A stretch of DNA of 64,000 nt from an uncultured Steroidobacter sp. (GCA_937864115.1 CALMII010000037.1:99755-163754), one strand, 5' to 3'. Positions 1-9,247 are shown, counted from the stretch's first letter. Numbers and translations are program-made. The notes: a model not told the origin generated them from the sequence alone.

Positions 1-871
1 GCGCGGCGAGACGCGCGAGAACTTCATTGAGTCCCGTGTTCCAGGACGCACTGAAGTACGCGGGCTCGAGTTTCCTGAGGCGCGTTGGCCCACCCGCAGC
101 GCCGTAATCAACCTCGGTGTTACAAGGGAGCACAAAGCCTTCCTTCGCCGCAGCGAGAGTGCATCGCTCAAGGAACCTGCTGTCGGAAAAACTGGCGGAA
201 GACAACATGGGCAGGTAGAGCTGAGCCCGAACCTCGAGGAGCCTTCGAACCGTCTCGTCCGCGTCCTCCCCAGCAAGTGGAGCGGTTCCCTGACACCACG
301 TTCGGAAACCCGCGAGTGAGAGTCGGCGGGCGAGCCAGGTCGCAAGCGCGTGGTCAGTGGGATCATGATCGATGAGGAGCGTATCCCGGCTCTCGGCAAC
401 GGACTGGCCGCCGCGCTGTGGAAAGAACGGGGGCGTAAAGATGCTCGGGTGCTGAGCGATCAGATGCTGCTGGAAGCCTGCTATCTGCGCCCGAAGACGT
501 TCAAGGTCGAACAGGTCGAGTGCCCATCCGTAGTTCTGAAGCACGAAGGTGTGAGCGAAATCCTTTTCGGATGCCGACAACGCCTCAGTACAAACGAATA
601 CGAAGGAATCGGGCGCATGCCCCTTGTCGTGCACGCGCTTGCAGTCGTGCGCGAGCTTCGTGCGCCAATCTGATCGAACCGTGTAGGCAAAGGCGATCTT
701 TCGACTGGCACCATCGTCGCGGACAATGGCATCACGACCTTCATCGCCGGTCCCACCGAGCGGATCAATTCCCGGGTAGCCTACGCCCGCAAGCAATGCC
801 GAGCACAGCCTTTCAAAGTCCCGATAGTCGGTGACCCGCTCAAGGCAGTAGATGATTGCGTCGGCTGACAT
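1..871 (-). CDS. Restriction-nuclease/TIR-domain protein (3' end beyond window)
   Basis: An open frame of about 290 codons runs off the left edge and begins with ATG at 871. Residues 1-125 resemble Mrr-like PD-(D/E)xK restriction enzymes: a helix with Glu20, then GGTGDEGRDA near residue 45, then a strand with YTVRSDWRTKL. From about residue 155 a second domain begins with LLIDHDPTDHALATWL and continues with a helix, AGFRTW and a GE pair, which is the pattern of TIR domains; bacterial TIRs are usually NAD-cleaving immune effectors. The gene follows two minus-strand genes, one of them a helicase-nuclease, so an antiphage role is inferred. The C-terminus is missing, so the catalytic Glu of the TIR domain and any further domain cannot be judged. 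Confidence 0.75.
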   Translation of the reverse strand, partial: MSADAIIYCLERVTDYRDFERLCSALLAGVGYPGIDPLGGTGDEGRDAIVRDDGASRKIAFAYTVRSDWRTKLAHDCKRVHDKGHAPDSFVFVCTEALSASEKDFAHTFVLQNYGWALDLFDLERLRAQIAGFQQHLIAQHPSIFTPPFFPQRGGQSVAESRDTLLIDHDPTDHALATWLARRLSLAGFRTWCQGTAPLAGEDADETVRRLLEVRAQLYLPMLSSASFSDSRFLERCTLAAAKEGFVLPCNTEVDYGAAGGPTRLRKLEPAYFSASWNTGLNEVLARLAA

Positions 872-1001
872 GGAACCGGACACCTCCCCGCGGTGTGATG
901 ACTAGGCGGGCCGTTGTCCTAACGTCTTGAGCAGCATGTCGACTCCCGACCATCGGACCAACTTCGTGCTCGTCGATGCATCGCTTCCCACGGCGCCCGT
1001 C

Positions 1002-1667
1002 CTAGTGCTTTGTCTTGTCGAGGTCGAGATTCAGAAAGACCTCACACAAGTCGTTCGGTTCGTACACAAGACAACCCCAACCCGAAGCTGCAGACATTAG
1101 GTCCACCGTGTGAAGCGCTTGCAGCGTGGCGATGTTCACGCCGATACCGCCTTCGCCATCTTTTTCCTTCAAGGCTTTCCACTTCTCATAGGCATCACGG
1201 ACGGCGTCAATCTCGTAGAACGGAATTCTCTCTATGGTGTAGTTGAGGCGGGGCAGAGTTCTCGCATCAATGCCTCCTGAAACATAAGTAGAGAAGACCT
1301 TGGCCGTCATATAGGGCTTTCGATGGGCATCGAGCCTCTCTAGAATCTCAATTAGATGCTCTCCCACCTTTCGTCCATACTCGGGGTCTGCTTCCAACTT
1401 GTCCGTCATCTCTTTCCGCTCGTCAGATGATAGGTACTGAAGACCGGAAAGAAACTTTACAAGCTTGGAAACAAACAATCGGTCTCTCACCGTGAAACCA
1501 ATGTTTGCTAGCGAGACAAGTGTTCCTACGATCGGAACCGCCTTCAAAACACCATCCTCGAGTACAGCGTCGATAGCCAACTCAGACGCATCAGTTGCAA
1601 TGGAAACAGCATCGTCAGATCGCAATGTCGCGATCAAAGATTCGGCTAGATCGTTGCCCTCTTCCAC
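1002..1667 (-). CDS. Unknown helical protein of the putative defence operon
   Basis: About 221 residues. No family was recognised with confidence. The N-terminal third has a hydrophobic stretch (VLKAVPIVGTLVSLANIGFTV) that may be an amphipathic or membrane-touching helix; the rest is mostly charged helix with ADPEYGRKVGEHLIEILERL in the middle. The chosen GTG start at 1667 has a good AAGGGGAG ribosome site; a TTG directly after the stop of the upstream helicase (1712) would add 15 residues and couple translation to it. The tight spacing suggests co-transcription with the helicase and, after a 130-base gap, with the REase-TIR gene. A membrane-perturbing effector or an adaptor are possible roles, both inferences. 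Confidence 0.7.
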   Translation of the reverse strand: MEEGNDLAESLIATLRSDDAVSIATDASELAIDAVLEDGVLKAVPIVGTLVSLANIGFTVRDRLFVSKLVKFLSGLQYLSSDERKEMTDKLEADPEYGRKVGEHLIEILERLDAHRKPYMTAKVFSTYVSGGIDARTLPRLNYTIERIPFYEIDAVRDAYEKWKALKEKDGEGGIGVNIATLQALHTVDLMSAASGWGCLVYEPNDLCEVFLNLDLDKTKH

Positions 1668-1712
1668 ACCATCTCCCCTTAGTTCCGATCTAGGCACACC
1701 TCTCACACTCAA

Positions 1713-4199
1713 CTACTTTGCCTTCGTCCTAGTCAGCAATGCTGCGATGTCTTCACCACGCAATCCATTCTCCACCAGATGGCCCTGCAACTTCTTCGGG
1801 TCAGCAAACAGCGGGCCATCGTAGGAAGTGGCGAGGAGCACCTTTCGCAACCTCTCAACAATTGCCTGTAGCACGACCTCCGTCATAATGGACGGTCCGA
1901 ATGAAACGTCTTCTGATCGATCCGCGTCAGTGACGTCAGTCGCGAATACAGCAGTGAGTGCGGCCCGCTCCAGATCACCGTGGTCGACACACCACTGCAT
2001 GCTCATCAGTAGTTGCTCGGCATCCTTCTTGAAGACTGGCCGATACTTTTCGTTCTTAGCCTCAATGCAAATTCCATTCGCATCGAACAGCCAGAGAACA
2101 TCAGGGCCCCGTCCAGTTTCTCTTTCGGGGCGGCTTGAAGTGGCTCCAAGCATTTCGCCCAGTTGCCGGAGGCCTTCCTCAACAAGTCCCGAGTCACCAG
2201 AGTAGGAAAGCATCGCACGAATCTCTTCCAGACGAGCGAGCGCCGCGTTGACAGTCGAAAACTTCGTCAGATACTCGCTTAAGTTCACGACCTGCTTATT
2301 GATTCGCGCATACCGCTTGTCTGCCAGCTCCATAGGCCGCGGTAGCGCGCTATTCAGCTGGAACGCGCTGCGATAGAGCCCAGCCGCTTGCGCAGGATTT
2401 ACTCTGTACAAGTATCCCGCAGCTCGAAGCATCAGCTCTGCCCGCTGGATCGGATGCAAGGCTTCGTCGTTGGTCGGAGCTCTGATGACATCGACGGCCC
2501 GTTGATGATTTCTCGCCTTGGCATCTATCCATGCCTCTCTCTCCGCGAGCGCGGCCCGCTCAAGGACAGTGAGCCCACCGGCTGCTCTAGTTCCTTTCTC
2601 TATCCCGGCCATCCGCTCGCGGTGCGCCTCCTTCCAAGTTGGATCCCTCTTTACGAGCGTACTGATTGCGGAGCGAATGCCGTCTTCCGATTTGCCAGTG
2701 TCCTCGCGAAGCTGCTCGGCAACATCCTGCCCAAGCTCGATCTGTTCACGCGTATGCGGTTCTAGCGCCTGCTTAACATCCTTCCGGCCAATGAATGCGG
2801 CCAAGTCATTCCCGACGAGCAATACGGCCGCATAGTCTGCACTCGATCGAACCGCGCGCCCAAGCGCTTGCTCGAATCTGTTTACCGTTCGCGAGTTGTA
2901 GCCAGGCGAATTCTTCTGGCGATCAACGTCTATCTGGTCGCACAAGCGCTCACCGCCTGGCGTGCCGTCGATCACTAGGATTCGACACGCGTCGTCCGGT
3001 AGATCAACGCCATCGTATCGCTGAGCGAACACAACGTACTTGCCGCGCTTGCTTGCTCTTAAGTCCGCAATCTCAGCGTCGACGTCCTTCCCCTGCTTAA
3101 GTTTCGCGCCGGCCTCAACCCATACTGAGGCCTGCTTGGCTGAGCTGGTCAGCACGACAACATTCGCGCTCACGGACGCTTCTGCGCAAATCTTCGCCAC
3201 TGTCAACTTTTCGAGTCCGCTGTCGATGAGTGATATAGGCAAAATCATCCTTTCGCCTGCACCTCGATCACTCGGTGGCTCGATAATACGACCCAGCGCC
3301 TTTGGATCAAGACATAGATCTCTAAGTAGCGATGATCCATCCTTGATACTGGCCGACATGAACAGTCGATGCTTGGCGGACGCGTATGACCCGTTCTCTT
3401 CTACGGCGGCGACGCCAAGTGAGACCTCCGCCGCGGCCCCGGAAATGCACAGTCGCGCATAGTCCAAATATCGCGATACATTATTCCACTCGAAGCTCAA
3501 TGCTTCGTCATCTTTGAACTTCGAAAGAAGTTCCGCGACGGCCGGGACCTGTGGGCTCCATAGCCAGTAAGGAACTTCGTATCTTGCATTGATCTCGTTA
3601 TTCGCGATGCCACGCCACACCGCCGCATCTGTCTCCTCGCATGCTCTCTGGAAGATTTGCCGGATCTCTGGATAAACCGCTGGTGGCACGTTCAGCGTGT
3701 ATTTCTGACGAACACGGTCCAATCCGGCGTGTACGTCGTCCATCACTATTACAGATGGCTGGACGTTCTTCTTCGCCAGAACGCTTCGAGCGTTAAATAG
3801 CCGGTCGTATGTCACGATCAGAACGGACTTCCCCTCCAGTGCCCTGAGGGGCAACCCGTCCGAACCACAAATTTCCGCCGCGACGCCAATCATGGCTGCG
3901 CTGTCTGCTACCTGATCGGCCAACTGATTGGTTGGACAGAGATAAAGCGCAGGTTCACTAGCATACTTACGGCGCATGAACTCCGCGTAGATCAGACCAA
4001 CCAGGGTCTTACCTGACCCTGTGCTGACCTTCAGCAGAATGTCCCGTTCGGCAATCTGCTTCTGTAAAATCTCGAGAGCTTCAATCTGAACTGGCCGGAG
4101 GCTATTGTGGGTAGCCTTTCGATCAAGTTGATCAAACAACTCCAGGAGGGTCTGGGGATTCGAATCTTTCTTGCGTTTGCCTAGTTTCGAGTAGTCCAT
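1713..4199 (-). CDS. DEAD-like superfamily 2 helicase with C-terminal PD-(D/E)xK nuclease domain
   Basis: 828 residues. Walker A STGSGKT lies at 59-65, a DDVH Walker B near 154-157, a motif III-like MSAS near 280, and motif VI QALGRAVR near 444-451, so this is an SF2 ATPase acting on DNA or RNA. The C-terminal 130 residues contain GPDVLW followed by CIEAKNE, matching the P-D...E-x-K nuclease core, so the protein is probably a helicase-nuclease fusion. ATG 4199 is chosen because AAGGAA sits 6 bases upstream; ATG 4205 is two codons earlier. It heads the minus-strand set with the next two genes. Hachiman, Gabija and other helicase-bearing systems are related in concept, but this domain combination was not matched to a named system. 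Confidence 0.8.
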   Translation of the reverse strand: MDYSKLGKRKKDSNPQTLLELFDQLDRKATHNSLRPVQIEALEILQKQIAERDILLKVSTGSGKTLVGLIYAEFMRRKYASEPALYLCPTNQLADQVADSAAMIGVAAEICGSDGLPLRALEGKSVLIVTYDRLFNARSVLAKKNVQPSVIVMDDVHAGLDRVRQKYTLNVPPAVYPEIRQIFQRACEETDAAVWRGIANNEINARYEVPYWLWSPQVPAVAELLSKFKDDEALSFEWNNVSRYLDYARLCISGAAAEVSLGVAAVEENGSYASAKHRLFMSASIKDGSSLLRDLCLDPKALGRIIEPPSDRGAGERMILPISLIDSGLEKLTVAKICAEASVSANVVVLTSSAKQASVWVEAGAKLKQGKDVDAEIADLRASKRGKYVVFAQRYDGVDLPDDACRILVIDGTPGGERLCDQIDVDRQKNSPGYNSRTVNRFEQALGRAVRSSADYAAVLLVGNDLAAFIGRKDVKQALEPHTREQIELGQDVAEQLREDTGKSEDGIRSAISTLVKRDPTWKEAHRERMAGIEKGTRAAGGLTVLERAALAEREAWIDAKARNHQRAVDVIRAPTNDEALHPIQRAELMLRAAGYLYRVNPAQAAGLYRSAFQLNSALPRPMELADKRYARINKQVVNLSEYLTKFSTVNAALARLEEIRAMLSYSGDSGLVEEGLRQLGEMLGATSSRPERETGRGPDVLWLFDANGICIEAKNEKYRPVFKKDAEQLLMSMQWCVDHGDLERAALTAVFATDVTDADRSEDVSFGPSIMTEVVLQAIVERLRKVLLATSYDGPLFADPKKLQGHLVENGLRGEDIAALLTRTKAK

Positions 4200-4575
4200 G
4201 GGCATTTCCTTGCACTTACCGTCGCCGCATCTCTGAGCGGCCAAACCTATCGGATATTGAAGCAACGGACAGGGAAATACGTCGAAGAAAATGGCACGCT
4301 GTCCAAGATATTCGGGACCTTCGACACACCGTTTCACGCTTGGAGCCAGCGAGCATGTGGTTCGCTAAACGATTCAGTTCAGCGGTATGCCGTTTTCCGG
4401 CCCGGCACCGGTGTCCTTTTCAGGGCCGTCCAGCTGCGCTTGCATTCAGCAAGGATGTTGCCGATCCTCTTTGGGACTAGCCCGGATTTCTCAAAGGTGG
4501 TGAGTGCATCGGGCCTCTGAGTGAGGGAAACTTGTTTTGCGAGAACGAGTTGACCCCACCCAGAGGAAGCGCCCG
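4200..4575. other. Promoter region of the defence operon and left end of the IS1380 element
   Basis: No convincing gene. The helicase promoter should lie at 4200-4470. A CTAGCCCGGATTTCTC sequence at about 4478-4493 resembles the terminal inverted repeats of IS1380-family elements and is taken as the left end of the neighbouring insertion sequence. Confidence 0.45.
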
Positions 4576-6000
4576 ATGCCGACACAGTGTATCGCCGAAC
4601 AGTACGAGTTTTCATGCATTGAGCGACGCCAGGTGGTGGCTGGCTTTGACGGCGGACGAATGACTTCGGATGCCGGTGCGCTGCTGCTCAAGCGCACCGA
4701 CGATGCGATCGGATTGATTGATCGACTGAGCGGCTGTTTCATCGATGGACGGCGGCCCGAACTCATTGAACATTCGGTGCGCACGCTGGTGGGCCAACGC
4801 CTGTTTGCGCTGGCGCTGGGCTATGAGGATCTGAACGATCACGATGAACTGCGCAAGGATCCGTTGTTTGGCGTACTGCTGGGCAAGCTCGAAGCGAGGC
4901 GCAAGGACTGTGAGGCGCTCGCCGGCAAGAGCACGCTGAACCGCCTGGAGCGCTACCCCCAGGCGGGCTTTTCGCCGTATCACAAGATCCTGCCGGACAG
5001 CGCGGCGATCGAGCGGGTGTTCGTGGAGTTGTTTCTGGATGCCTATGCGCAGGCAACCGATGAGATCGTGCTGGACCTGGATGCCACCGATGCGCCGCTG
5101 CATGGCGAGCAGGAAGATCGGTTCTTCCACGGCTACTACGATCACTACTGCTATCTGCCGCTGTACATTTTCTGCGGCAAGCAGCTGCTGTGCGCGAAGT
5201 TGCGTCCGGCGAACATCGATGGCTCGGCCGGGGCGATCGAAGAGCTGGAACGCATCATCGGGCAGATTCGTCAGCGCTGGGCGCGTACGCGGATCATCCT
5301 GCGCGCCGACTCGGGCTTTGCCTGCGAAGCATTGATGAGCTGGTGCGAGGCACGTGCCGTTCACTATGTTTTTGGGCTCGCGCGCAACGCTCGCTTGCAA
5401 CGCGCCATCGGTGCCGAACTGCACGAAGCGATGCAACGGTGCGCCGCTTCGGGCCAGTCCGAGCGGCGATTCAAGGAACTGACCTACCGCACGCACAAGA
5501 GTTGGAGCCGAGAACGGCGCGTAGTGGCCAAAGCCGAGGCGACGCCCAAAGGCGAGAATCCGCGCTTCATCGTGACCTCCTTATCGATCGATGACTACGC
5601 CCGCCGCGAACTGTACGAGCAGTTCTACTGTGCGCGCGGGGAGGCGGAGAATCGCATCAAGGAATGCCAACTCGATCTGTTTGCCGATCGACTCTCCAGC
5701 GAGTTCTTTGCCGCCAATCAGCTGCGGCTGTGGTTCGCTTCTTTCGCCTACGTGCTCATCGAGTCACTGCGGCGCCGGGCGCTGAGCGCCACGCGCTTTG
5801 CGCAGGCCAGCGCTGCCACGATTCGCTTGAAGCTCTTGAAGATCGGTGCGCTCGTCAACCTCAGCGTACGGCGCGTGAAGATCGCGATGAACTCGGCGCA
5901 TCCGTATCAGACGGAGTTCGCCACCGCCTGGTACGCCTTGCACGTCGCGGCGCGTTAAGCCGCACACCACGAACCAGCCTACTCAAGCCGCAAGTTTGCT
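4477..6000 (+). mobile_element. IS1380-family insertion sequence, right end unresolved
   Basis: One transposase gene is preceded by a plausible left terminal repeat (CTAGCCCGGATTTCTC). The reverse complement of that repeat (GAGAAATCCGGGCTAG) was not found after the transposase stop, so the right part may have been lost when the mobilisation region joined, or the repeats are too diverged to see. The right boundary given is arbitrary. Confidence 0.55.
4576..5958 (+). CDS. IS1380-family transposase
   Basis: 460 residues from ATG 4576, which follows AGAGGAAG by a normal distance. The frame is intact. The segments VLDLDATDAPLHG, ILRADSGFACEAL and a late YCARGEAENRIKECQLDL are the blocks around the DDE acidic residues of the IS1380 group, including the conserved REAENRIKE-type signature. 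The length is normal for the family. It reads away from the defence genes and toward the mobilisation region, so it may mark the junction between the two. Confidence 0.93.
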   Translation: MPTQCIAEQYEFSCIERRQVVAGFDGGRMTSDAGALLLKRTDDAIGLIDRLSGCFIDGRRPELIEHSVRTLVGQRLFALALGYEDLNDHDELRKDPLFGVLLGKLEARRKDCEALAGKSTLNRLERYPQAGFSPYHKILPDSAAIERVFVELFLDAYAQATDEIVLDLDATDAPLHGEQEDRFFHGYYDHYCYLPLYIFCGKQLLCAKLRPANIDGSAGAIEELERIIGQIRQRWARTRIILRADSGFACEALMSWCEARAVHYVFGLARNARLQRAIGAELHEAMQRCAASGQSERRFKELTYRTHKSWSRERRVVAKAEATPKGENPRFIVTSLSIDDYARRELYEQFYCARGEAENRIKECQLDLFADRLSSEFFAANQLRLWFASFAYVLIESLRRRALSATRFAQASAATIRLKLLKIGALVNLSVRRVKIAMNSAHPYQTEFATAWYALHVAAR

Positions 6001-6103
6001 CGACACACCGCCGCGTGCGGTGCAGGACAGGTGTGCCTGCAAAACGGCTCTGCGGGCCACCCCAGTCGCACTGCTTCTCATGCAGACAGCAGGGCTCAAT
6101 CGA

Positions 6104-6123
6104 TACTGTTCTTATATCCAGTA
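6104..6123. promoter_or_regulatory. LexA/SOS-box-like operator
   Basis: TACTGTTCTTATATCCAGTA closely matches the gammaproteobacterial LexA consensus (TACTGT, eight A/T-rich bases, ACAGTA) with CC for AC in the right half. No gene begins close to it: the IS1380 transposase ends at 5958 and the relaxase gene converges from the right. It may be left over from an SOS gene removed by the insertions. Confidence 0.45.
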
Positions 6124-6148
6124 TCGCAGCGTGTATGAGAAATGCAGG

Positions 6149-7156
6149 CTAGCGCACCGGTGCCTGCATTCTCGATCGTTGAAGGACGTGATCTCGCAAC
6201 TGCAAAACCATCAGCTCGGTTTCGGTTTTTGGCGACCGCATTCCCTCCATAAAGCGCACGGCAGCATGCGCAAGTGACGTCTCGCCCTGCTGATTGAGCA
6301 AGTCCGCAATCCCTAGCCAACCATTCGCTACGCTGTGTCGCGTCGCTTGCAGTCGTGCCTTGCCTAGTTCGTTGAGGGGCATTCCTTTGGCCAGTGCGCC
6401 TCGGATGCCGATCGCTTTGTCACGCTCGTGCGTTGACGTACGCCTCGGATCCGCCATTGCGCGATAGATCGGGTCCAGTTTTGCTTTTATGATTTGTCCT
6501 CGCACTGCGCGCTCCGTCGCATTTGCTGCCACGCCGTGCGCACGCAGATGGCGCGCGAACTCCGCACGCCATCGCCTCAATGTCGCCTTGCGAATGTTCA
6601 ATCGTTGGCCTTGCTCGCTCACCGCCTTGATCACCGCATGCACATGCGGATGCGGTTCATCCGTGTGCAGCACGAACGCGTAGCGATGCTTGAGCCCGAA
6701 CTCTTCCCTTAGGAAATTCCTCGCGGCCGACTCGACCGCCTTCGGCGATGTCCCCGCCGGCATCGAGAAGATGAGTTTGTGCACGAGCTTGGGTGGCCTG
6801 CGACCGTTCGCCGCGGTCAGCTCAGCATTGCTTCGATGCATCTCCAGGTCGAGATTCCAGTCCTCGGCCAACTGTCGCCCGATCCCTTTGCCTCCGATCC
6901 GTTCCCCGTCATCCGTCTCGAGCTCAAGCTCTCCGTCGCGACCGATATATCCCAGGTGTCGGCGCACCGACGAGAGATCACTGGAGTTGCGGGTGAGCAC
7001 CTTGAGCATCACTTCAGGCGTTTGTCCCACCGTGCGGGCAATGTGAGCCACCTGCTCGGGTGTCAGCCGGTCGCGCCGACCTGGACCCGGCCGTCCATAG
7101 CTCGCGATGTTGAGCAGCGGCCGACCCGCGAACGGCTCAATCCTCAGTGCGCCCAT
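6149..7156 (-). CDS. MOBP/VirD2-like relaxase
   Basis: 335 residues. The motif HTDEPHPHVH near residue 165 is the metal-binding HxDxxHPHxH motif III of relaxases, and the preceding KLIFSMPAGTSP strand is typical of VirD2-like proteins. The protein should nick at oriT and carry the T-strand. ATG 7156 follows GGGAGG at a good distance; the start overlaps the end of mobC by 20 bases, so the two are translationally coupled. It is short compared with relaxases that have a C-terminal primase or helicase part, as in mobilisable elements. It ends just inside the junction with the IS1380 remains. Confidence 0.88.
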   Translation of the reverse strand: MGALRIEPFAGRPLLNIASYGRPGPGRRDRLTPEQVAHIARTVGQTPEVMLKVLTRNSSDLSSVRRHLGYIGRDGELELETDDGERIGGKGIGRQLAEDWNLDLEMHRSNAELTAANGRRPPKLVHKLIFSMPAGTSPKAVESAARNFLREEFGLKHRYAFVLHTDEPHPHVHAVIKAVSEQGQRLNIRKATLRRWRAEFARHLRAHGVAANATERAVRGQIIKAKLDPIYRAMADPRRTSTHERDKAIGIRGALAKGMPLNELGKARLQATRHSVANGWLGIADLLNQQGETSLAHAAVRFMEGMRSPKTETELMVLQLRDHVLQRSRMQAPVR

Positions 7157-7724
7157 GGCCTACCTCCCAGGACTCGACGTTGCGTTGGACCAGCTCCTTT
7201 ACCCAGTGTTGCAGCGCTAGACACAGGTTGAGGAACTGACCGACGCTCTCCTGTGTCAGGCCGACACGCCCTCCCTGATCTGCAACGCGGGCGAGTTGAT
7301 TCAGGTTACGACCGATGGCAGTAAGTTCCGCAATCAGGCGCTTCAGCGCCTTTAGTTCGTCTTTGGGTAAGGGCGCTAGGTGACGCAGATGTGTCCGTAC
7401 CAGCACCGACACATAGGTGGCGGAAGCCACCCCCCGAGCGGACGCCCGCTCGCGCAACAGGAGTCGGTCATCGGGTCGCAGACGGACGTAGACCCGCGGG
7501 CCGGGACGTCCGCCGTCATCGGCCAGCACACGCGTGAGCGGCACCGGATGACGCGATGCGAACTGTCCGCCGCGCGCTGGTCCCTCTGCCGATCCACTCG
7601 ACGCGGCTGCAACGAGCCGCCGAAGCCAGGCTGATTCCGTAACGAGTTGCTGCTCAGCGAGCGCCTGAACGCGCTGCTTCGTCTCCAATGAGACGCGAGC
7701 TTTCAATAGGTGCGTAGTCGCCAT
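7137..7724 (-). CDS. mobC: MobC-like relaxosome accessory protein
   Basis: 195 residues. The N-terminus has a short ribbon-helix-helix-like stretch (LKARVSLETKQRVQALAE), and the C-terminal half contains LTAIGRNLNQLARVAD, the signature of bacterial mobilisation MobC proteins that bind oriT and help the relaxase open it. It is translated immediately before the relaxase. A perfect dyad (7727-7739) lies within 15 bases of its start codon, so self-repression or oriT binding there is likely. Confidence 0.85.
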   Translation of the reverse strand: MATTHLLKARVSLETKQRVQALAEQQLVTESAWLRRLVAAASSGSAEGPARGGQFASRHPVPLTRVLADDGGRPGPRVYVRLRPDDRLLLRERASARGVASATYVSVLVRTHLRHLAPLPKDELKALKRLIAELTAIGRNLNQLARVADQGGRVGLTQESVGQFLNLCLALQHWVKELVQRNVESWEVGHGRTED

Positions 7725-7726
7725 GA

Positions 7727-7739
7727 GTCACACTGTGAC
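7727..7739. promoter_or_regulatory. Dyad at the mobC start, candidate oriT/MobC site
   Basis: GTCACACTGTGAC is a perfect 6-base inverted repeat around one base in the 33-base gap between mobC and the DUF6998-like gene. Mobilisation genes usually flank oriT, and the polarity of the leading-region genes to the right fits a nick here with the plus strand as transferred strand. No nic-site sequence was recognised. Confidence 0.4.
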
Positions 7740-7757
7740 CCGTGAGCCGCCGCGAGG

Positions 7758-8330
7758 CTATCCTGCATTTCTCTCAGATCGCACCCGAAACTCCTCAGGA
7801 GCCGCCGCCGTCGACGCTCCGCCCCACCTCCGCTCTTCCTCAGTCGGCGGAAAGTACTGCAATCGGTCCGTGATGCTCCGCACGCCCTGCATTCTCAGAA
7901 TCCTTCGGGGGAAGGACAGCTGGCCCGAGCATGATCCCCCGTCGCGCCGGCACAAGCCCCGCACCAGGTCCACCGGCAGGATCGCGGCGTAGTCCACGTG
8001 AAAATCCTGGTCGAACACCACACCCACAAGAAAATCGAAAAAGGGAGGATCCGTCAGTTGTACGCACATCCGTGGCGTGCGCCCGTCCCGGGTACGCCAC
8101 CGTGCTTTGATCTGATAGCGCAACCCCGCTGCGTCCACTGCGTCGTACGACTTATGGGAGGGGGGCATCAGAGACCATCCAAGATTCTGCGACACCCAGT
8201 ACTCGGCGACATCGCCGACGGGGTGATTGAAAGAGCGAACCACCCCGAAACGTCGCAGCCCATGCAGAACGCAGGCATATGTATCCAGAAGATCCAGAGG
8301 CCCCTGTGCACGGATATCATCGGAACGCAT
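7758..8330 (-). CDS. DUF6998-like protein with PD-(D/E)xK-type core
   Basis: 190 residues from ATG 8330, which follows GGGAGGTG. The segment NHPVGDVAEYWVSQNLGW, then SYDAVDAAGLRYQIKARW, matches a family seen on mobile elements and recalled as DUF6998. The D...QIKAR arrangement is compatible with a restriction-enzyme-like fold, but nuclease activity is not established. It lies between oriT/mobC and the DUF932 gene, at the start of the leading region, where anti-defence and establishment genes are common. Confidence 0.7.
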   Translation of the reverse strand: MRSDDIRAQGPLDLLDTYACVLHGLRRFGVVRSFNHPVGDVAEYWVSQNLGWSLMPPSHKSYDAVDAAGLRYQIKARWRTRDGRTPRMCVQLTDPPFFDFLVGVVFDQDFHVDYAAILPVDLVRGLCRRDGGSCSGQLSFPRRILRMQGVRSITDRLQYFPPTEEERRWGGASTAAAPEEFRVRSERNAG

Positions 8331-8399
8331 TGGACACCTCCCTACAGGATCATCCGCGATGGGCAGGCACCGTCCGTGGCGCCCGCTCATTCGCACGGC

Positions 8400-9224
8400 T
8401 CAGAGAGCCAACGTCTCCAGCGCCAGATCCCACAGCGCAGTGTTGAGCCGGACCTCCTGCCGGATCGCCGTGATGCCGCGCGTGCGCACCAGCCGCCCAC
8501 CGACCGAGCGCCGGCTCATGCCGCCGCGCAGCAGGTTTTCCTGCACCCGGTTCAACGTCCGCCACAGATCCTCGCCGGCATCTTCCGTCCGCCGACAGGT
8601 GAGAAGCTGCGACGGCTGCATGCCACTCAGTTCCGGCTGCGGATACCGCAGGGCCAGCGCGCGTTCAGCGAACCGGACCTGCGCCTGCGGCTCCAGCTTG
8701 CGCGATTCCATCCGCTCGACCTGGCACGCCAGTAACGGAAACTGCCTGGCCAGCTCCAGCGCCGCGCGGATCACCTCGTCCATGACGTTGCTTCGGTGCG
8801 AGACGCAGTAGCCCGGAAAGACTCCATTCGAGACGATCATGCCGTTGGTGCAGATGACCCGGAACAGTCCCATGCGCATCTGATAGCCGCTGGTGCCATT
8901 GTGGCTGTTGAGGAACACGATCTCCGGCACCGAGTCCTTCAGCTGCACAGTCTCGAACTGCCGGCGCAGTCTCACCAGATGCCGTGCATGCAACGGGCTC
9001 GAACGCCGCGTGCGCGCCTGACGCGCCTCCACCGGATTGAAGCCGGCATCGATCAGCCCCTGCAGCACGCGCTGCGTCGGAATGAATCCATAGCGCGCAC
9101 TCATGCGCTCGTGCGCATGTTCGGCAAACACCGCCGGTGCACGCTCGCGTACCTCCTCGAGCGACAGTCCCTTCGCAAGGGCATTGGTGAACGTCGGCTG
9201 GGAAAGAACAGGCAAGGTATTCAT
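8400..9224 (-). CDS. DUF932 family protein
   Basis: 274 residues from ATG 9224. An in-frame upstream extension translates the repeat at 9248-9390 and is not considered protein. Segments HARHLVRLRR, PEIVFLNSHNGTSGYQMRMG and FRVICTNGMIV are the core of DUF932, a family of unknown function frequent on plasmids and ICEs near RadC and antirestriction genes. It is the first of the leading-region genes with the structured repeat in front. Confidence 0.88.
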   Translation of the reverse strand: MNTLPVLSQPTFTNALAKGLSLEEVRERAPAVFAEHAHERMSARYGFIPTQRVLQGLIDAGFNPVEARQARTRRSSPLHARHLVRLRRQFETVQLKDSVPEIVFLNSHNGTSGYQMRMGLFRVICTNGMIVSNGVFPGYCVSHRSNVMDEVIRAALELARQFPLLACQVERMESRKLEPQAQVRFAERALALRYPQPELSGMQPSQLLTCRRTEDAGEDLWRTLNRVQENLLRGGMSRRSVGGRLVRTRGITAIRQEVRLNTALWDLALETLAL

Positions 9225-9247
9225 GACGGGATCCTCGGTTTGGATCT

